Below, one piece after another: positions 24,501-37,018 of a stretch of DNA of 64,000 nt. The number at the start of each line of letters is the position of its first letter. Position 1 is the stretch's first letter. The notes beneath the pieces are model-generated. The model saw only the letters and a list, made by a program, of their open reading frames with translations, did no database searches and had not been told where the DNA came from. A program made the translations under genes and the position numbers. Source of the DNA: Nymphaea colorata (Eukaryota > Streptophyta > Magnoliopsida > Nymphaeales > Nymphaeaceae); NCBI RefSeq assembly GCF_008831285.2, contig NC_045142.1, forward strand, positions 18,043,354 to 18,107,353, read 5' to 3'.

Positions 24501-27500
24501 ACCTAATGAACTGCCTGACTGCACAGACTGGCTGATCATTCAACCCAATAATGTCGACTGTATATTTTCTCATACAATTTACAAATAGTTAACTGATCTT
24601 TTCCATTTTCAACTGACATTAGTTTGCTACAACTGATTACTTGTTTACTTGCATGCTTCTTGATAAAAAAGAAGGGTTATGACTTCCCCCTGGTTTACGT
24701 GTAAAGCTTCCCATGATTTATGCCCCATAGTTCATCTTGTAAAAGCTTTAACACTTTCTTTGCCTTTCACCTATAAAAGGCCAACCAGGTTACTTTCAAG
24801 TTTTCATGATCTTCAAGTTGTGTAGTCATTACATGGGAAATATCAGTGGATGACATGTGCCGGTACCAGGTCCTGAACATTTGCTTTATTTTGAAAGGCA
24901 ACTGTCGATTCACATGCATTACTTTTATTTCCATTCTCTTCCATGTCCTAGAACTAGGCCAATGCTTAGCTATATCTATAATAGCTTATTCATATCTAAC
25001 AGGAAAATCCAGCGTGCAAAATTTTTGGACAGACAGTGACTACAAATCACCATGATGAGTTGCTTAAGATTGGGATTACACCTTCCCTAAGAGATTCAAA
25101 AACAACATATAAGTTTCCATATGTCATCTTTTGTGCTCCTCCTTCTCAAACCATAGACTATCCAAGTGAATTAAGGTATGTATTGCATTTTAATAGAAGT
25201 GCACAAAATACAAGACCTCCTCCTAAGCGTATTTATACTGGATTTTCTTGCGGCACTTCATGAAAATGTGCATCATACCATTGTCATTGATCAATTAGAA
25301 CTTACTGTCTTTCATTGTTCTTACCTATTATTTTCATTTCAGTTCTTTCTTAGTTTGATATAAAAGCAAAGTATTTGTGGAGTTGATTAAGAAGGTTAAC
25401 TTATCTTGCATTCAAATGTATGATGGGTCCACTAACTCATAATTGTGAATCATTTTCTCTTCTGTTTAGAAATAGGTATCCTTGTGATAGAACTCTTCCT
25501 GCCCCCTGCCACAAGCCTATGGTCTGCAAAATTGGGTTTCTTTCTCTAGTTAGCCTTGTCTACTTCTGTGAAAAAACATGAGATTATTTCATATGAAGCA
25601 CAGGCATAAACTTTTGGAGCAGACAACCTTTAGGCCATAAAATATTCAGTTCAGCACTTGGACATAGGGTAAACCAGTACCACAAACATCAGTTTTTCTT
25701 TTCAAAAAAATGCAAAAAGAGAAAAAAAAATAAAGGGAAACAAAATTGAAAAGATTACTATATTTTGAAAAAAAAAAGCCAAAAAGAAAATGTGTGTTTT
25801 TTGTGTTTTTAGGGAAAAAGTTTTTCGGTATATTTTATTTTTTGACTTTTGAGGATTCTTTTGACATTTTAAATTTTAACAACAATTTTGTAATAATGGA
25901 AAACTCAGATTTTCATAATTTTCTTCATTCTTCCTTAATAATTTTTAGTTTTTTTTGTTTCATGAAATTTTCCTATGAAAACCAAATTCTACGTAATACC
26001 CGAGAAACCTCACTGATAGAAATCTGCAGTTGATATTTGTGACAATGGTGTAAACCTATTTAACTCAGCTAACTTTTGCATGTTAATGGTTACATGTGGT
26101 ATATGACATTTGTTGGATACTAGAGATGTTTTTTTGCTTTTGATGTTATGGCTTGTACTTCAGCAGCATGCAACTCTTTTAACATAGTTAATAAACTTTC
26201 TTATAGAACTTATTTTTTGTAGTTCACATACAACTTTTAGATGGATTATTATGTTGCTAATGGTTGTAAAGTTCTTGCTGCATCTTGTTCTTGACAAACA
26301 CTTAATCTGTTTCTATGAATGGTTATTGTGGCAGTAGAAGATTTTATTAATCTGAATGAATCAAGCAATTTTCAGGCTAGCTGCATCAAAGTGGAGCGGT
26401 GAGGGCTCATTCTTGTTTACATCAAGCACAGCTGTTTATGACTCCGAAGACAATGGGTGGTGCTCTGAGGTATCAATTAGGGAAAGGATATTGGTTTACC
26501 ATTCAGTTCTATTTTCACTTCCCTCTTGTTTCATGCTGCATTGGGGTTGCAAAAGCTTATTGGATGGACATTAAATAATGATGTTAACATAAGCTCCCTA
26601 GAACATCTTCTGAAGTTTAAGCTGAGGCCTTATTGCTAAGTTTCAGGGAGTACCATTAGTGACTTGTTAACTTAATGAACTCGAGGCTCTAACTAATTAT
26701 GCTGTCAATTGATCTATAGTCATTCTTTCACCCCTACAGTACCGAAGCTCTTGTTTTACTTTTCATAGGTCTACTCTTGCTAGCCTTTATTTGTTGCTGG
26801 ACAAATTCACATGTAACCAAGAGTTTTCCATGTTATGGTTTTCTAGGAGTGTCTCACTTTATGCTGTTAACACATGAACATATGGGGAGGAATACTGTGC
26901 TGCATTTTCTTTTTAGATAAAATGATAAATATCATATTAAGCTTCAAATTTAGCCTTTAATGTGGTCTTGTCATCACTTTGATTTCTATGCAGGACAGTC
27001 CAGTTTTGCCAATTGGGAGAAGTCCTCGGGCAGATGTTCTTCTTAAAGCAGAAAAGGAAGTCCTTGAGGTTGGTGGCTGTGTGGTTAGACTAGCAGGACT
27101 TTATATATCCTTGGAGCTGCTTTTATTTTTCACTTTTATACTTATGTATTTTTTAACTTTAAATAACAGAAGTTATAGTATTATGCCATGGAATTAGCAG
27201 ATTGCCTTGACTTTCAATACAGTTCTAGTAAGGGTGCCCACTTATATTGGCTGGAGAAAGGCACTGTTGACAGTCGTCCAGATCATATACTGAATCTTAT
27301 TCACTATGAGGTTACAAGTCTTGCCTTCCATCTTTTTGTTGAAAATGTTTGGCACATCATCTGAAGCACTAAAAGAAAGTTCTGACATTATATTGTCAGT
27401 CTTTTCATAGAGGTTGAGTCTTTGTGGTGTGTGACTTCTTAATTTATTCTTTTCCCTGGATTGCCACGGCAGTGCAGTTGACTAACGTATTCGATGTTGC

Positions 27501-27802
27501 CTATCTTTTGTTTTTTTTTTTTTTTGTCTAGACGGGTAGCTAATTTGGCAATGCCTATTATATCCTTTAGCGTAAAAACAATGGCTTTTACTTTGACAGA
27601 ATGCCAGTTGGTGACTTTTAACCTTGCATAAAGATAAGTAGGTCAATGCATATTGGATCTATCCATTTTGGAGTTAGCCAACCTTATGCTTCTCTGTTAT
27701 GACTGATGGTTGCATACTTGTACATTTGCTACATCCTTTTATGGCTGTATTAGCTATCTTCTAGATGATTTTCTAGAACATCATGCATCAAATCATTTAT
27801 GT

Positions 27803-27834
<32 letters not shown>

Positions 27835-29693
27835 GTGTATCGGGTTGTTTCTGCAATTTCTGTGTTCTTGAATGTTCAATTTGGAACTGTTGGTTCTATG
27901 CTCGTAAGAGCTTTTTGTGTGCCTGCATTATGCATAAAGTAGGTGTTGCCTGTGCCAATATCTCCTGCCATCTGGCAGATTGGCAATATCTCCTTCCATC
28001 GGTCGATATCTCTTGCTGTCAGTAAGCTATCTGTTGATGGTTGAGGTTAATCCTTTGTGAAAACCAGTGTCTGAATGTATTGATTACTTCTTTTTCTTGC
28101 TGTAGCTTCCACCGTTCCACATGAAATGTGAGTCTCTATATTTTGTGCGTTCTTCGGTTTCAGAGGCTTGCTGCCGATAGTAATTTGGAGAATTTATTTA
28201 TTTTCTTTTGAATTTACATGCATACAGTGTGTGATGTATATTGCTAGTGTTTATGTTGTTTTTCTTTTAAATTTATATGCTAGACAGTGCTCTGTATTCT
28301 ATATTGCATACCGTGCTGTTACGGCTGTGTGTTTTCAGTGTATTAATACGTTTTCTACTTAAGGAGCATAGCATGATAACAATTGGTACAGTCACCAATT
28401 GCTTTTATGAGTATATTAAACTTTAAATTCTTTATATATATATATATATATATGTTGGTGTCCTCATACCCAAGTTTTTTGAAAATGCTCTGTACCCACA
28501 GTGGTACCTGTACCTGTTCCCATACGACATAGGGTTTGCATTGATATAAGGGGTGCTTGGATCATAATTTTCATCACCATACCTGAGAAGTTGGATTCTG
28601 GTTGAGACAGGTGTCTGACAAATACTTGATCCAGTGATACCTGATGTCTTCTAGACTGGATTTCTGACTATTATACTCATGACAGGACGCAGCATCTCTT
28701 GCAATTACAATTTTAAAGAAGCAGCTTCGCGGTAGGGTGTTCTTGGGTTGTGACAATCATCCTTTATCGAGGTATGTTTATTAGTGCTATCTTTTGCTTA
28801 AACTTTTCAATCAGAAAATCAAACCAATATTTATGATTTCTGTCAGCATTAATTTTAAAAGAAAAAATTTATGATCAATCGTTTCAGTTCTTGAAACATA
28901 AGCAAGCATAAGTGATTGAAAAGGAAGGACTGGTGTGATGAAGCTTCCATCATTTCATTTCTTGCTGGTTTCATTTCCTCTGCGTCCCTACTTTCGATCC
29001 AACATGCGAGTTTGCATAGCAATTTTCCTGCTTATTTATGATAACACATTCGAATTGTTATTTTGCAGGGTGGAGCTGATGGACATTGTGAATAGAAGCC
29101 GAAAATTCAACAAAACCTTTCAGGGATTTACTGGTAAGATAATTCAGTATGGGTGCACCTAAATACAGTAGATCTCAGATCCTTGTATTACATGTGGTCT
29201 GGAAGCCATACCAAAATCACATTCCTTTCAAATGATCGTATATCCAAAGATCTAATTGTTGAAACCTAGCATTGAAACATGAAGTTGGCCTGGGAAACAC
29301 ACCGAGTTCATGCTACCCGTAAGTAGTAGGTCACACATTTAAAGGCATGAAATAAAACAGTGTCATGGCATTCATGAGTTTCTTGCCCGACTATCGGAAG
29401 AAGGGGCAGGGAATACCTCTTTGTCTGTTTTTTAGTCCAGTAAAGCCAAAGGACATGGTACCTGATGGAATCAAATGCACTCTTAGTTTCCCTGTAATTT
29501 TTCTGTTTGAATATGAGAATCTTGTATACTAATGAAAGATAAAAGCCTTGAAAAGAATCTGTATCTGAAGGTATGCACCTAATGTGCAGGAACTAGTGGC
29601 CCACTGGGGAAGAGGTTAAGCAACTTGAAAACACGCGCCGAGCTTGGTTGGGAGCCAAAATACCAGAGCTTTGAGAGTTTCCTGGGGGTATGA
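21536..29693 (+). CDS. Plastid-type atypical SDR / NAD(P)-binding Rossmann-fold protein
   Basis: Nine exons: 21536-21725, 23782-23894, 25003-25175, 26376-26469, 26994-27104, 27221-27310, 28686-28771, 29069-29133, 29590-29693. The total of 1026 nt gives 341 residues. Residues 1-60 are Ser/Arg/Pro-rich without acids, a chloroplast-transit type leader (MALPLAASSSRPFIG). Next come the dinucleotide-binding motif LLIVGPGVLGR (GxGxxG near 87-92), KFPYVIFCAPPSQT, the strand FLFTSSTAVYD, and the conserved C-terminal blocks GCVVRLAGLY, GAHLYWLEKGTV, IHYEDAASLAI, RVFLGCDNHPLSR and LGWEPKYQSFESFL. These identify the plant/cyanobacterial atypical SDR group with an epimerase-like fold; At1g19690 is the Arabidopsis protein I believe it matches, unverified. 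Substrate unknown. Intron 5 is AT-AC U12-type and is needed for the frame. Intron 1 is 2.06 kb. Confidence 0.87.
27105..27220 (+). other. AT-AC (U12-type) intron of the SDR gene
   Basis: The intron begins ATATCCTT, the exact U12 AT-AC donor consensus, and ends CAATAC. The branch-point-like TGCCTTGAC is at 27203-27211, with its A ten bases before the end. Removing 116 nt joins GGACTTTAT to AGTTCTAGT in phase 0 and restores conserved protein on both sides. No GT-AG pair in this interval does so. Confidence 0.9.
27802..27834. repeat. (TA)n microsatellite in SDR intron 6
   Basis: A pure TA tract of about 33 bases. A second, shorter one lies at 28434-28453 in the same intron. Confidence 0.8.
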
Positions 29694-32171
29694 AGTTGCG
29701 ATTCCTCTGAGTAATGCTAGATGCAGGGACATCCACAATTTTGGGACTCTTAAACGTTACTGTTGAACAATCACATTTTTCACGGCCACGCAGATCATTC
29801 ACCTGCCACTATTGTTTTCAGCATATTCAAATAAACGTTGCAGCTTGGTATCATCATACCACCCGTACCTGAATGTACTGAGATCATTGTTCAAATTTAA
29901 GATCTGGAAAATCCAGATGAGTGACTGTTTAAGGCTTCTATTGCCCAGCACACGCAGGTCTTGGAACCAAAAGGAGGGGAAGTGGGAGCGGTTTCGATGG
30001 TGAAAGTGAAATACCACTACTTTTAACATTACCTTGCCTGTTTTGTTAGTCTCTGGTTATTGACTTAATGCGATTGTGGTAACAGAATACCCAAAGAATG
30101 GTATTTGACAATTCCAACCAGTGGCTTCTCTTGGATTATCAAAAGATTGGTGCTTGACGGCAGATATTTTTTGGCTTGATGAGGCTTGTTCTTCCCCATC
30201 ATGTGAACTGAAATTGGGTTTCTGAAATCAAAGTGTTGTTAAACACACGAGCTAGCTTAGTTGAATGCCGCCGGCTAGAGGTATCAGGATTCAACTGTGA
30301 ACTTGAACGCCTGTAGATTACAGCCATAGAAAAGCTTTGTTCCAATCTTTGTTTTCGTCACATTGCTTTTTTTTCAGTTGCAGAAAATATAACCAAATTC
30401 CTTGCCTGCTTCTTATTTGTAATTTCTCTTTTGTGAGTCCTGATCTGGGTGTTTAAGAATCCCTTGCATTTGTTGTCCTTTTTTGTAATATCAGAATGTT
30501 GCTTCAAGAGGCCTAGCATAGCTGGTCGGGCTTTTAGTTTGATTCTTGTAGGCGCTATACTAAGTCGTCGGTTGCAGTACCTAAGTTCAATGGTACACTG
30601 CTGCCATTATTGATGCCAAAGCGTCCAGGACTAAGAGGTAGGGGAAATGAAGGGGGTTTCTGGGCCTCTTTTTTGGGTGGTGGGTTGTTAATTCCATTTG
30701 CCCGGTCATATCAAAATCTCCAAATACTATGGTCACTTTTCAAATAGAATTGCTTTTTTCGAAAAAGTCTCAAAAAATCGATTCAATTGGAATGGCTTGA
30801 ATCAGGACAATTAAGAGCTCGCCGATTTGATTTTAAAATCCAATATATATGAGAGTTCGGCTGAAAGGTTATATAAACAAAATTTATGAATATTTTAAAT
30901 AAATGTAAAAATGAATAAACTAGTAATAATCATGTAACAAAAAATGTTTAAAACACTTAAATTTAGCTGTAACATCTTATGAATTTGATTCAAACAGGCC
31001 GATTCAGTCCAGTTTGCATTGAATCTAAGGATCGTCTTTAACAACGTTGGTTCGCACTAGTAGTCGTGTGGAGTCCAATCTCTAGTAATATTTTACAAAT
31101 GGTTCAATTTTGTTCAATTTAAAAAATAAATTTTCTAGCATAAAAAAGCAAAGGAAAATGAAAAAGAGAAAAAGCGGACTTGAACGTGACCTATTACTTA
31201 AACCTTAACAAAAACAGTTCTACTGAATTGGGAATCCAATGAACCCAAACCCAAATCGCTTTCTTCCCAAATATAATCACAATCTGGATCGACTTGGACC
31301 TGACCCGATTCTCGAAAAGATTGAGGTCATATCCAGTTACCCAACTCTGATTACTGTACTCTCAAATAGTTACTTTTTAAAAAAAAAAAAAAAAATTGTA
31401 ACATTTATGATTCAATTTTAAAAAAGTTAAATTCACACAACTTATAATTTGGAAAACCCTACATATAACTTAAAAGAGTTCCTTGGTAGCTGAAGATTTT
31501 AGTGGTTAGCAAGTCAAGAAAGTCTTTCATTTCTCCAAATAATTTAAATTTTGCTCCAGAAACCAAGCATCACGAAGATTGGTTTTAAGCCCCACAGTTG
31601 GCAGGTTACATTAGATTTCGTCCACTAACAAGACATTCTGGGTTCAAATCCTACGAGAAGTATCCTTTCGGGCGGCGAATGTAAAACCCCGAAAGCTAGT
31701 GCCCGTGATTCTAAGAACTATACTTGTTGGGGTTTATATAGGGGATTGATGCACACGGGAATTGAACCGATGACTGACGTTGTGCCAGCCATAACATCTT
31801 CTAGCTCATGCGGTTTCACCTTTTTGTTTTGTGGACAAAGAACAACTGCATCCTTCAACACCCAAAAGGCACAGCCCATCATGCACAGGTAAGCAGCAAG
31901 ACTCCAAACTAAAATAGTCTCAAATCCGATGATTTCAGATCAGAAGCAATCAAACGCCCAAATAAAAACTGGAAAGCCTGTTTGAGGTGGAGACCATGAT
32001 TTTGGTCTTCAATAGAAAAGCCATTCTGCAAAACCCAGAAGACTCGACTGAAATAGCAGAGACATGATTCATGACGCCCCCGACTTACCCATTGAAGATA
32101 TAAAGCTACTGCTGTAAAACCCTACCGTCGTCTTCAGTTGTACCCAGAGCCATCCTCCTTAATTGGTCGTC
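29694..32171. other. Intergenic region after the SDR gene
   Basis: It contains the SDR 3' UTR and flank, then degenerate AT-rich sequence and the SINE-like segment at 31590-31760. I see no coding region with a recognisable protein. Confidence 0.5.
31590..31760 (+). mobile_element. Possible tRNA-derived SINE
   Basis: A perfect-looking Pol III B-box core, GGTTCAAATCC, lies at 31641-31651. A TTGGCAGGTTAC stretch about 45 bases upstream could be a weak A-box. The following TATCCTTTCGGGCGGCGAAT, then GTAAAACCCCGAAAGC, looks like a SINE body. No poly(A/T) tail or target duplication could be fixed, so this stays tentative. Confidence 0.45.
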
Positions 32172-32429
32172 ATGGGGAAACACTGCTGCTTAGAGTCAGA
32201 AGATGACAGGGTGTTTCTGATGCTATTCGGGGCTTTAATCATTGTGTTCGTCATCATGGCCACCACTATCCCTCCAGCAAATAAAGTTTTCAAGTATCAG
32301 CTCACCGTTTCTGCCCCTCGAAGATGCCAATCACTTGCTTTACTGTGGGAAGACGGAAACCTTTATAGCTTTGAACTTATTTTCTGCCTTGGCCATGCCC
32401 GGATTTTGTATGTATTCTTAGGAAGATGA
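32172..32429 (+). CDS. Small hypothetical membrane protein or gene fragment
   Basis: An ATG-initiated 85-codon frame starts MGKHCCLESEDDRVF and then has one clear membrane segment (LMLFGALIIVFVIMATTIPP). An AAAACCCTA motif lies about 55 bases upstream. The layout (short cytoplasmic head, one membrane helix, then VFKYQLTVSAP) loosely recalls the N-terminus of LEA-2/NDR1-like proteins, but the beta-rich domain is absent. It may be a truncated copy or a chance ORF. Confidence 0.3.
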   Translation: MGKHCCLESEDDRVFLMLFGALIIVFVIMATTIPPANKVFKYQLTVSAPRRCQSLALLWEDGNLYSFELIFCLGHARILYVFLGR

Positions 32430-32887
32430 ATCTGTGGAACAATTCGTTCATGTTGTACCTGTTCTAAGTTCTAACACCATCATCAGTCAACAAGCACCAT
32501 GTATACCTTGAATAGCTTGTAGGTGTGCTGTACAAGCATTAATCCTCCCAAGAACAGTGGTGGTAATTGAATGTAGTCAGGGATGAGGAACCCGGAATAT
32601 TATATATATACTTGCAAAAAGATTTTAACAGATTTTAATCCAAAAAACATTCTCATCCTGTTCATAAATATTCTCTACCCATTTGGATCTGGGCAATGAA
32701 ACTAACAGTAACATGCAGCAAAAATGAGAACAGGTACCTATAAAATATGAAACTAAGGAGCGATACATGAAATTTTGCATTAAAACTTAACCGGAGGCAT
32801 CACGCGAAAAATGAAGCAGCAACGTGCACCTTATGCCACATCGTATGTTGTGCTGCAAGCTATGCCATCTCAGTTTTGTGGAAAAGC

Positions 32888-35800
32888 TCAGTCATCTCTG
32901 TTTTTCTTCTTCTTTTTCTTCTTTTTTTCTCCATCGTTCTGTTCTGGCTCAGCAGCTTCATCTTTCTTTTTCTTTTTCTTCTTTAAACCGCCTTCTTCCT
33001 CTGGCTTCGCAGTTTGATCTTCCTCTGATGTGGCATGCTTTTTCTTCTTTTTCTTCTCTTTTCCGGTGTCTTCTTCCTCCTTCGGAGCAGAAACTTCCTC
33101 CACCTTTGAGCTCTCTTCCTTTTGATGCTTCTTTTTCTTCTTCTTTTTTTCAGGAGTTGCCACTCCGTCTTCCTGGTCAAGGTTTGCCACATCAACTCCT
33201 CTTTCAGAGTCTTCTGCTGCTTTAACCTTTTCATGTTTCCTCTTCTTCGTTGGAACTTCTGCATGCTCATCAGCTGGCGCATTTTCATTTTCCACTGTCT
33301 TCCCAAGAACAGAGTCTGATGCTGGATTATAAGTCTAAAGAAAAAGAGAAAAGGGGTAAAGTGATTAGATCTGTCAGTAGCAGCATTATTCCACGAAGTT
33401 AATTTAACATTAATAACCATAAAATGCATACAATATAGTTTCAAAACAAAATTGCCGAATAGAAATTCTTTGCAACATTAACAAGTACGAAAATTTCCAA
33501 AAAAAGCTGAGGGACTTATTTGATTGAGGAGCAACCCTCTTGAGCTATCCATCCAACTTCAGCAGACACCAGCCCTGCTGGTACAAGGCAATCCAATGAT
33601 CTTGTACAGTTGGCAGAGAGGATGTGGATGGAAGTTGGAACAGATAAGTGTCTTTAGGTACACAATTCCACCAATTCACCTAGCAGCAGCACGCTGCTTG
33701 TAGTGGTCATTCATGGAACTGTCATATGAGGCTCTCAAGGCCTCAATTAATCTATAAATTCTGATGAAGGTCAGACCACAATTCTACATTAAGAAATTAG
33801 TCATCAGGATGAGCATTTATCCTTTTGTGTGGCCTTCACAATCTTCTTTGACTGCACATAGAGAGAGATAACGGACACATGTAGCAGTAAAACTTGGGTT
33901 TAAGCTATGTCACATGAGTGCGGGCATGATACGGGTAAGGGACACGGCAATTTTCAAAATTTTTGGACATGCGATCACAGCAAATTGTTATATTCTCAAA
34001 AATGATAAAATGAAAAAAAAAACATTAAAATAATAGTTCACTCTTACAATCTCGTAAGAAAGTTTGTTTTATCAGAAAAGCACTGAGTATTTGAAAGGAT
34101 TGTTCATGGAAATAATTGGATGCATCACAAAAAAATGATAAAATGAAGAAAAAAAACATTAAATTAATAACTTTTATTTTTTGGCGTGTCCCAGCCGTGT
34201 CCCGTGTCCGGATCCGCATGCCAATAGGGGTACGTGGGCAGTTTAGCCGTGTCCGTGTGTCATAGGGTTTAAGTTTAACCAGCCAATAATTATTATATAT
34301 TCAGTCAAATGCTCCAACAACAAACCTACAAATCCTTGCCATGGTGCACCCAGTGGAACCATTAAGAACTGGGTGAATTCACTCTTCTGAACTCACTATA
34401 TCATCAACAGTTTAGAATTCGTATTTCAGCAAAAGAGAAAATGACAACTAATTCATGATGACACAACCATTTTCCTAATATATCCACAGATTGCAGACAC
34501 GAAAATTGGGAAAATGAAAAATGAGACTCACCTTTGCAGCCATTAATAATGCTCCAGAGCCTGCCTTGCGATCTTGGCTATAGGGTTCAATCTTGGGCTT
34601 TCCTTTAGTAGATCCAGCTGAATGTCCCAGTTCCCTACCTTCCAAATTCCTCAAACGGGCTTCAAGCTGGTCAAAAGTTCAAAAATTGACTCAGTGAAAT
34701 GATCAAAACACCAGAATAGATTGAATAATTACTGGACAACTGAAGGATAAGATTGTTTGTCACCTTTGCACGGTTTTCAAGACCCATAGAAGCATCTTGA
34801 TTTTCTCCAAGTGCATCATATCTGATTGCTAGCACAGTCTTTGCGGCGAGTGATCTAGATATTTTACCTTTGAACTTAGGTGCTGCTTGCCCAATCAAAG
34901 AGGCATGGAATAGCAGCCCATACTTTGGTGTTGCATGTTTCGACTTCAGTGCTCTAAATAGAGCCTGTACATATAAAAGAAACAAGACACATGGATCAGA
35001 ACCTCATAGATGAGCTGAGAGTCGCATACAGCATCATTGTGTATCTCTTGAAGGAGGTTATGGATGAAATATTACAAGGTAGCTGGCATTCAACTTTCAT
35101 CATAAAGGAATATGCATAAACAAGCTTACCTTCTCAGCACCAAGAATCTGGACAGTGCTTCCTGGCTGTTTTGCCAAGTTTAACAAGCTACCTCCATGTG
35201 CTATGAGACGAGCTCCAACAAGTTCCCCAACAAGGGCAGTGAGATTTGGGGCTATGGTGTTCATTCTATTTTTCAAATAATCATACAGTGTAGCTCTATA
35301 CTCTGAAAGAGATAACACTTGTTCACAGAGGGACTTAATATTGATCAAGTCAAGGTCACTGACTTCTGTGCCCATTGATATCATAGCCACGGCCTTCAAA
35401 TTAGCTTCAGTCTCTTCAGGTAATATCTGAAGAATGGAAACCGCTAACACAGAATTAAACATACATAAACGTCTCAAAAAGAAAAAAAACCTAAACACAT
35501 TATTTGGAAGTAAATGCCATTGCTTACCTCAGAAAAATCAAGATTTGCAGCATTGGAGCGGTTGCCCATGAGCTTTACTGTCTTGGCATAAAGAATATTG
35601 TCCGGAATAACCTTTACGAGCTCCGGAAAATGCCAGCCATACCATTCACGCACCCTCATGGCATAAGTATTAAGCTCTTTATCAAGATCATCCAGTAAGC
35701 CAATAGCTTGAACAATCATAGTATCCAACTACAACAACACAAAAACAAATAATGAAGGTTTAGGACATGGAGAAAAATCCTAAATGTATGACACAGCACA

Positions 35801-37018
35801 AAATACTGACAAGTTGATTGCATTGAAATAGTTCTAACTTCTAACTTCTATCCACCGTTGTTGTTAAGCAGAAGATATGATACATTACACAGTTACATGA
35901 AGGGAGACACTTTGAAGTTTACCAATTACCAGGTGGTTTCAATATAAGGAACTACCCTTCCCAAAATCTTGGCTCCCGTTATACGGACCCTACAGAGTTT
36001 CAAATCATATTTAATGGATTGAAAAAAGCACTTCGACATTCTGCAAGATCCAAGGGTGAGTGACATAATATTTCACCAACCAAGTACCTAAGATAGCAGG
36101 AAAGGAAGTAATGAACATAACAAGAACTTCGGAAGTGGAAGCACAACCATCAACCAATCGGCTTTAAAAGACAAAGGAAGAAGGGTAGTCAAAAACCTAA
36201 AAAGTATACAATTTTGAAGTTATATAAGGACAATGATCACCACCTTGTCTGGGCTGAACTTCAGCTTGTATCTTGACAGGCTCCTTGCCAGACCACAACT
36301 CATTCGACTGAAATCTTGCACATCTAGTCCTGCTATGAGTTCGTTCAATTGATTTCTGACTCCCCTCATCAGTTCCATTACTGCGCTGTTGTGTACGCAC
36401 TCTATTTCCTGTCAGAAACACCAAAGATTGGATAACGAGAAAATCAAATGCTAAATCTAAGTGAGTAGCAAGAGGAATACCAATTTCTCCTTTATGATGC
36501 CTCCGAGCTTTGCATCCGCGACAGCCAATTCTTCACCAACACAATTGGCACGCAGGAACTTGCGCAGAGCCTTGCTCGGCTTACTATCAATGAGAAAAGT
36601 GGCCGAGCTCAATGCATCTGGGACGTTCTCAAACTTCTGAAACGCCTTTAGCTTCACCACCTACAGAAAACGAACAAGAAGTTGGGAAAATCATCACGTA
36701 GAGAGAGATTTTGGGGGGGGGGTGGGGGCAGGGGGAGGACTGGGGAGAAGGTGGAGAGAGAGAAGACGGGTTGGGGGGAACAGAGAGACCTTTCTGGCCG
36801 ATTCTGGAGTTGTAAAATCATTCCATAAATCCTGAAAAAATATCATAACAGCGATACATGGTGAATAAGTTGACGATCTAGTATCTGTCAATGCACGCAC
36901 GCACGCACAGAGAGAGAGAGTGAGAGTCGTTGACACCCACCTCTACTTGGGAGAGCTTCCCCTCATCCAAGACCTTGAAGAGAGCAAACCCCGTCGGGGT
37001 CTCAAAAAGAACCAGCAT
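32888..37018 (-). CDS. NOP58: Nucleolar protein NOP58 (NOP5), box C/D snoRNP core
   Basis: Nine phase-0 exons in transcript order: 37018-36941, 36831-36790, 36660-36481, 36408-36244, 35728-35528, 35426-35130, 34964-34764, 34666-34532, 33334-32888. The total of 1746 nt gives 581 residues. The N-terminal NOP5NT domain starts [20 protein letters not shown]. The coiled-coil/NOSIC part includes [17 protein letters not shown] near 180. The Nop RNA-protein-binding domain has [20 protein letters not shown] and [16 protein letters not shown] around 293-328, followed by [19 protein letters not shown]. The last ~130 residues are alternating Lys runs (KKKKKKK) and Glu-rich blocks, the usual nucleolar KKE/D tail. 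NOP58 binds fibrillarin, NOP56 and 15.5K in snoRNPs that guide 2'-O-methylation of rRNA. Every intron lies between codons. The intron between exons 8 and 9 holds a 360-bp MITE. Confidence 0.97.
33905..34264. mobile_element. 360-bp MITE (MULE- or hAT-like) with 9-bp target duplication, in a NOP58 intron
   Basis: It is flanked on both sides by the identical 9-mer GGGTTTAAG (33896-33904 and 34265-34273). The left end reads CTATGTCACATGAGTGCGG; the complement of the right end reads TATGACACACGGACACGG, giving imperfect terminal inverted repeats. The interior contains repeated ACACGG/CCGTGT blocks around an AT-rich core. Nine-base duplications suggest a Mutator-like origin, but an 8-bp hAT reading (GGGTTTAA) is also possible. 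Confidence 0.7.
36703..36780. repeat. G-rich/GA-rich low-complexity tract in NOP58 intron 2
   Basis: A run of TTTTGGGGGGGGGTGGGGG type is followed by GA-rich sequence. On the transcribed (minus) strand this is a pyrimidine-rich stretch. Confidence 0.6.

Noticed and set aside
32811-33225. Plus-strand ORFs rich in Phe/Ser opposite the NOP58 tail
   Set aside because: They mirror the Lys/Glu-rich coding sequence on the other strand, and the minus-strand exon is clearly the real one.
34380-34420. TGATGA box-C-like motif in a NOP58 intron (possible intronic snoRNA)
   Set aside because: No box D with a terminal stem lies at the right distance. Other TGATGA matches in the window also lacked partners.
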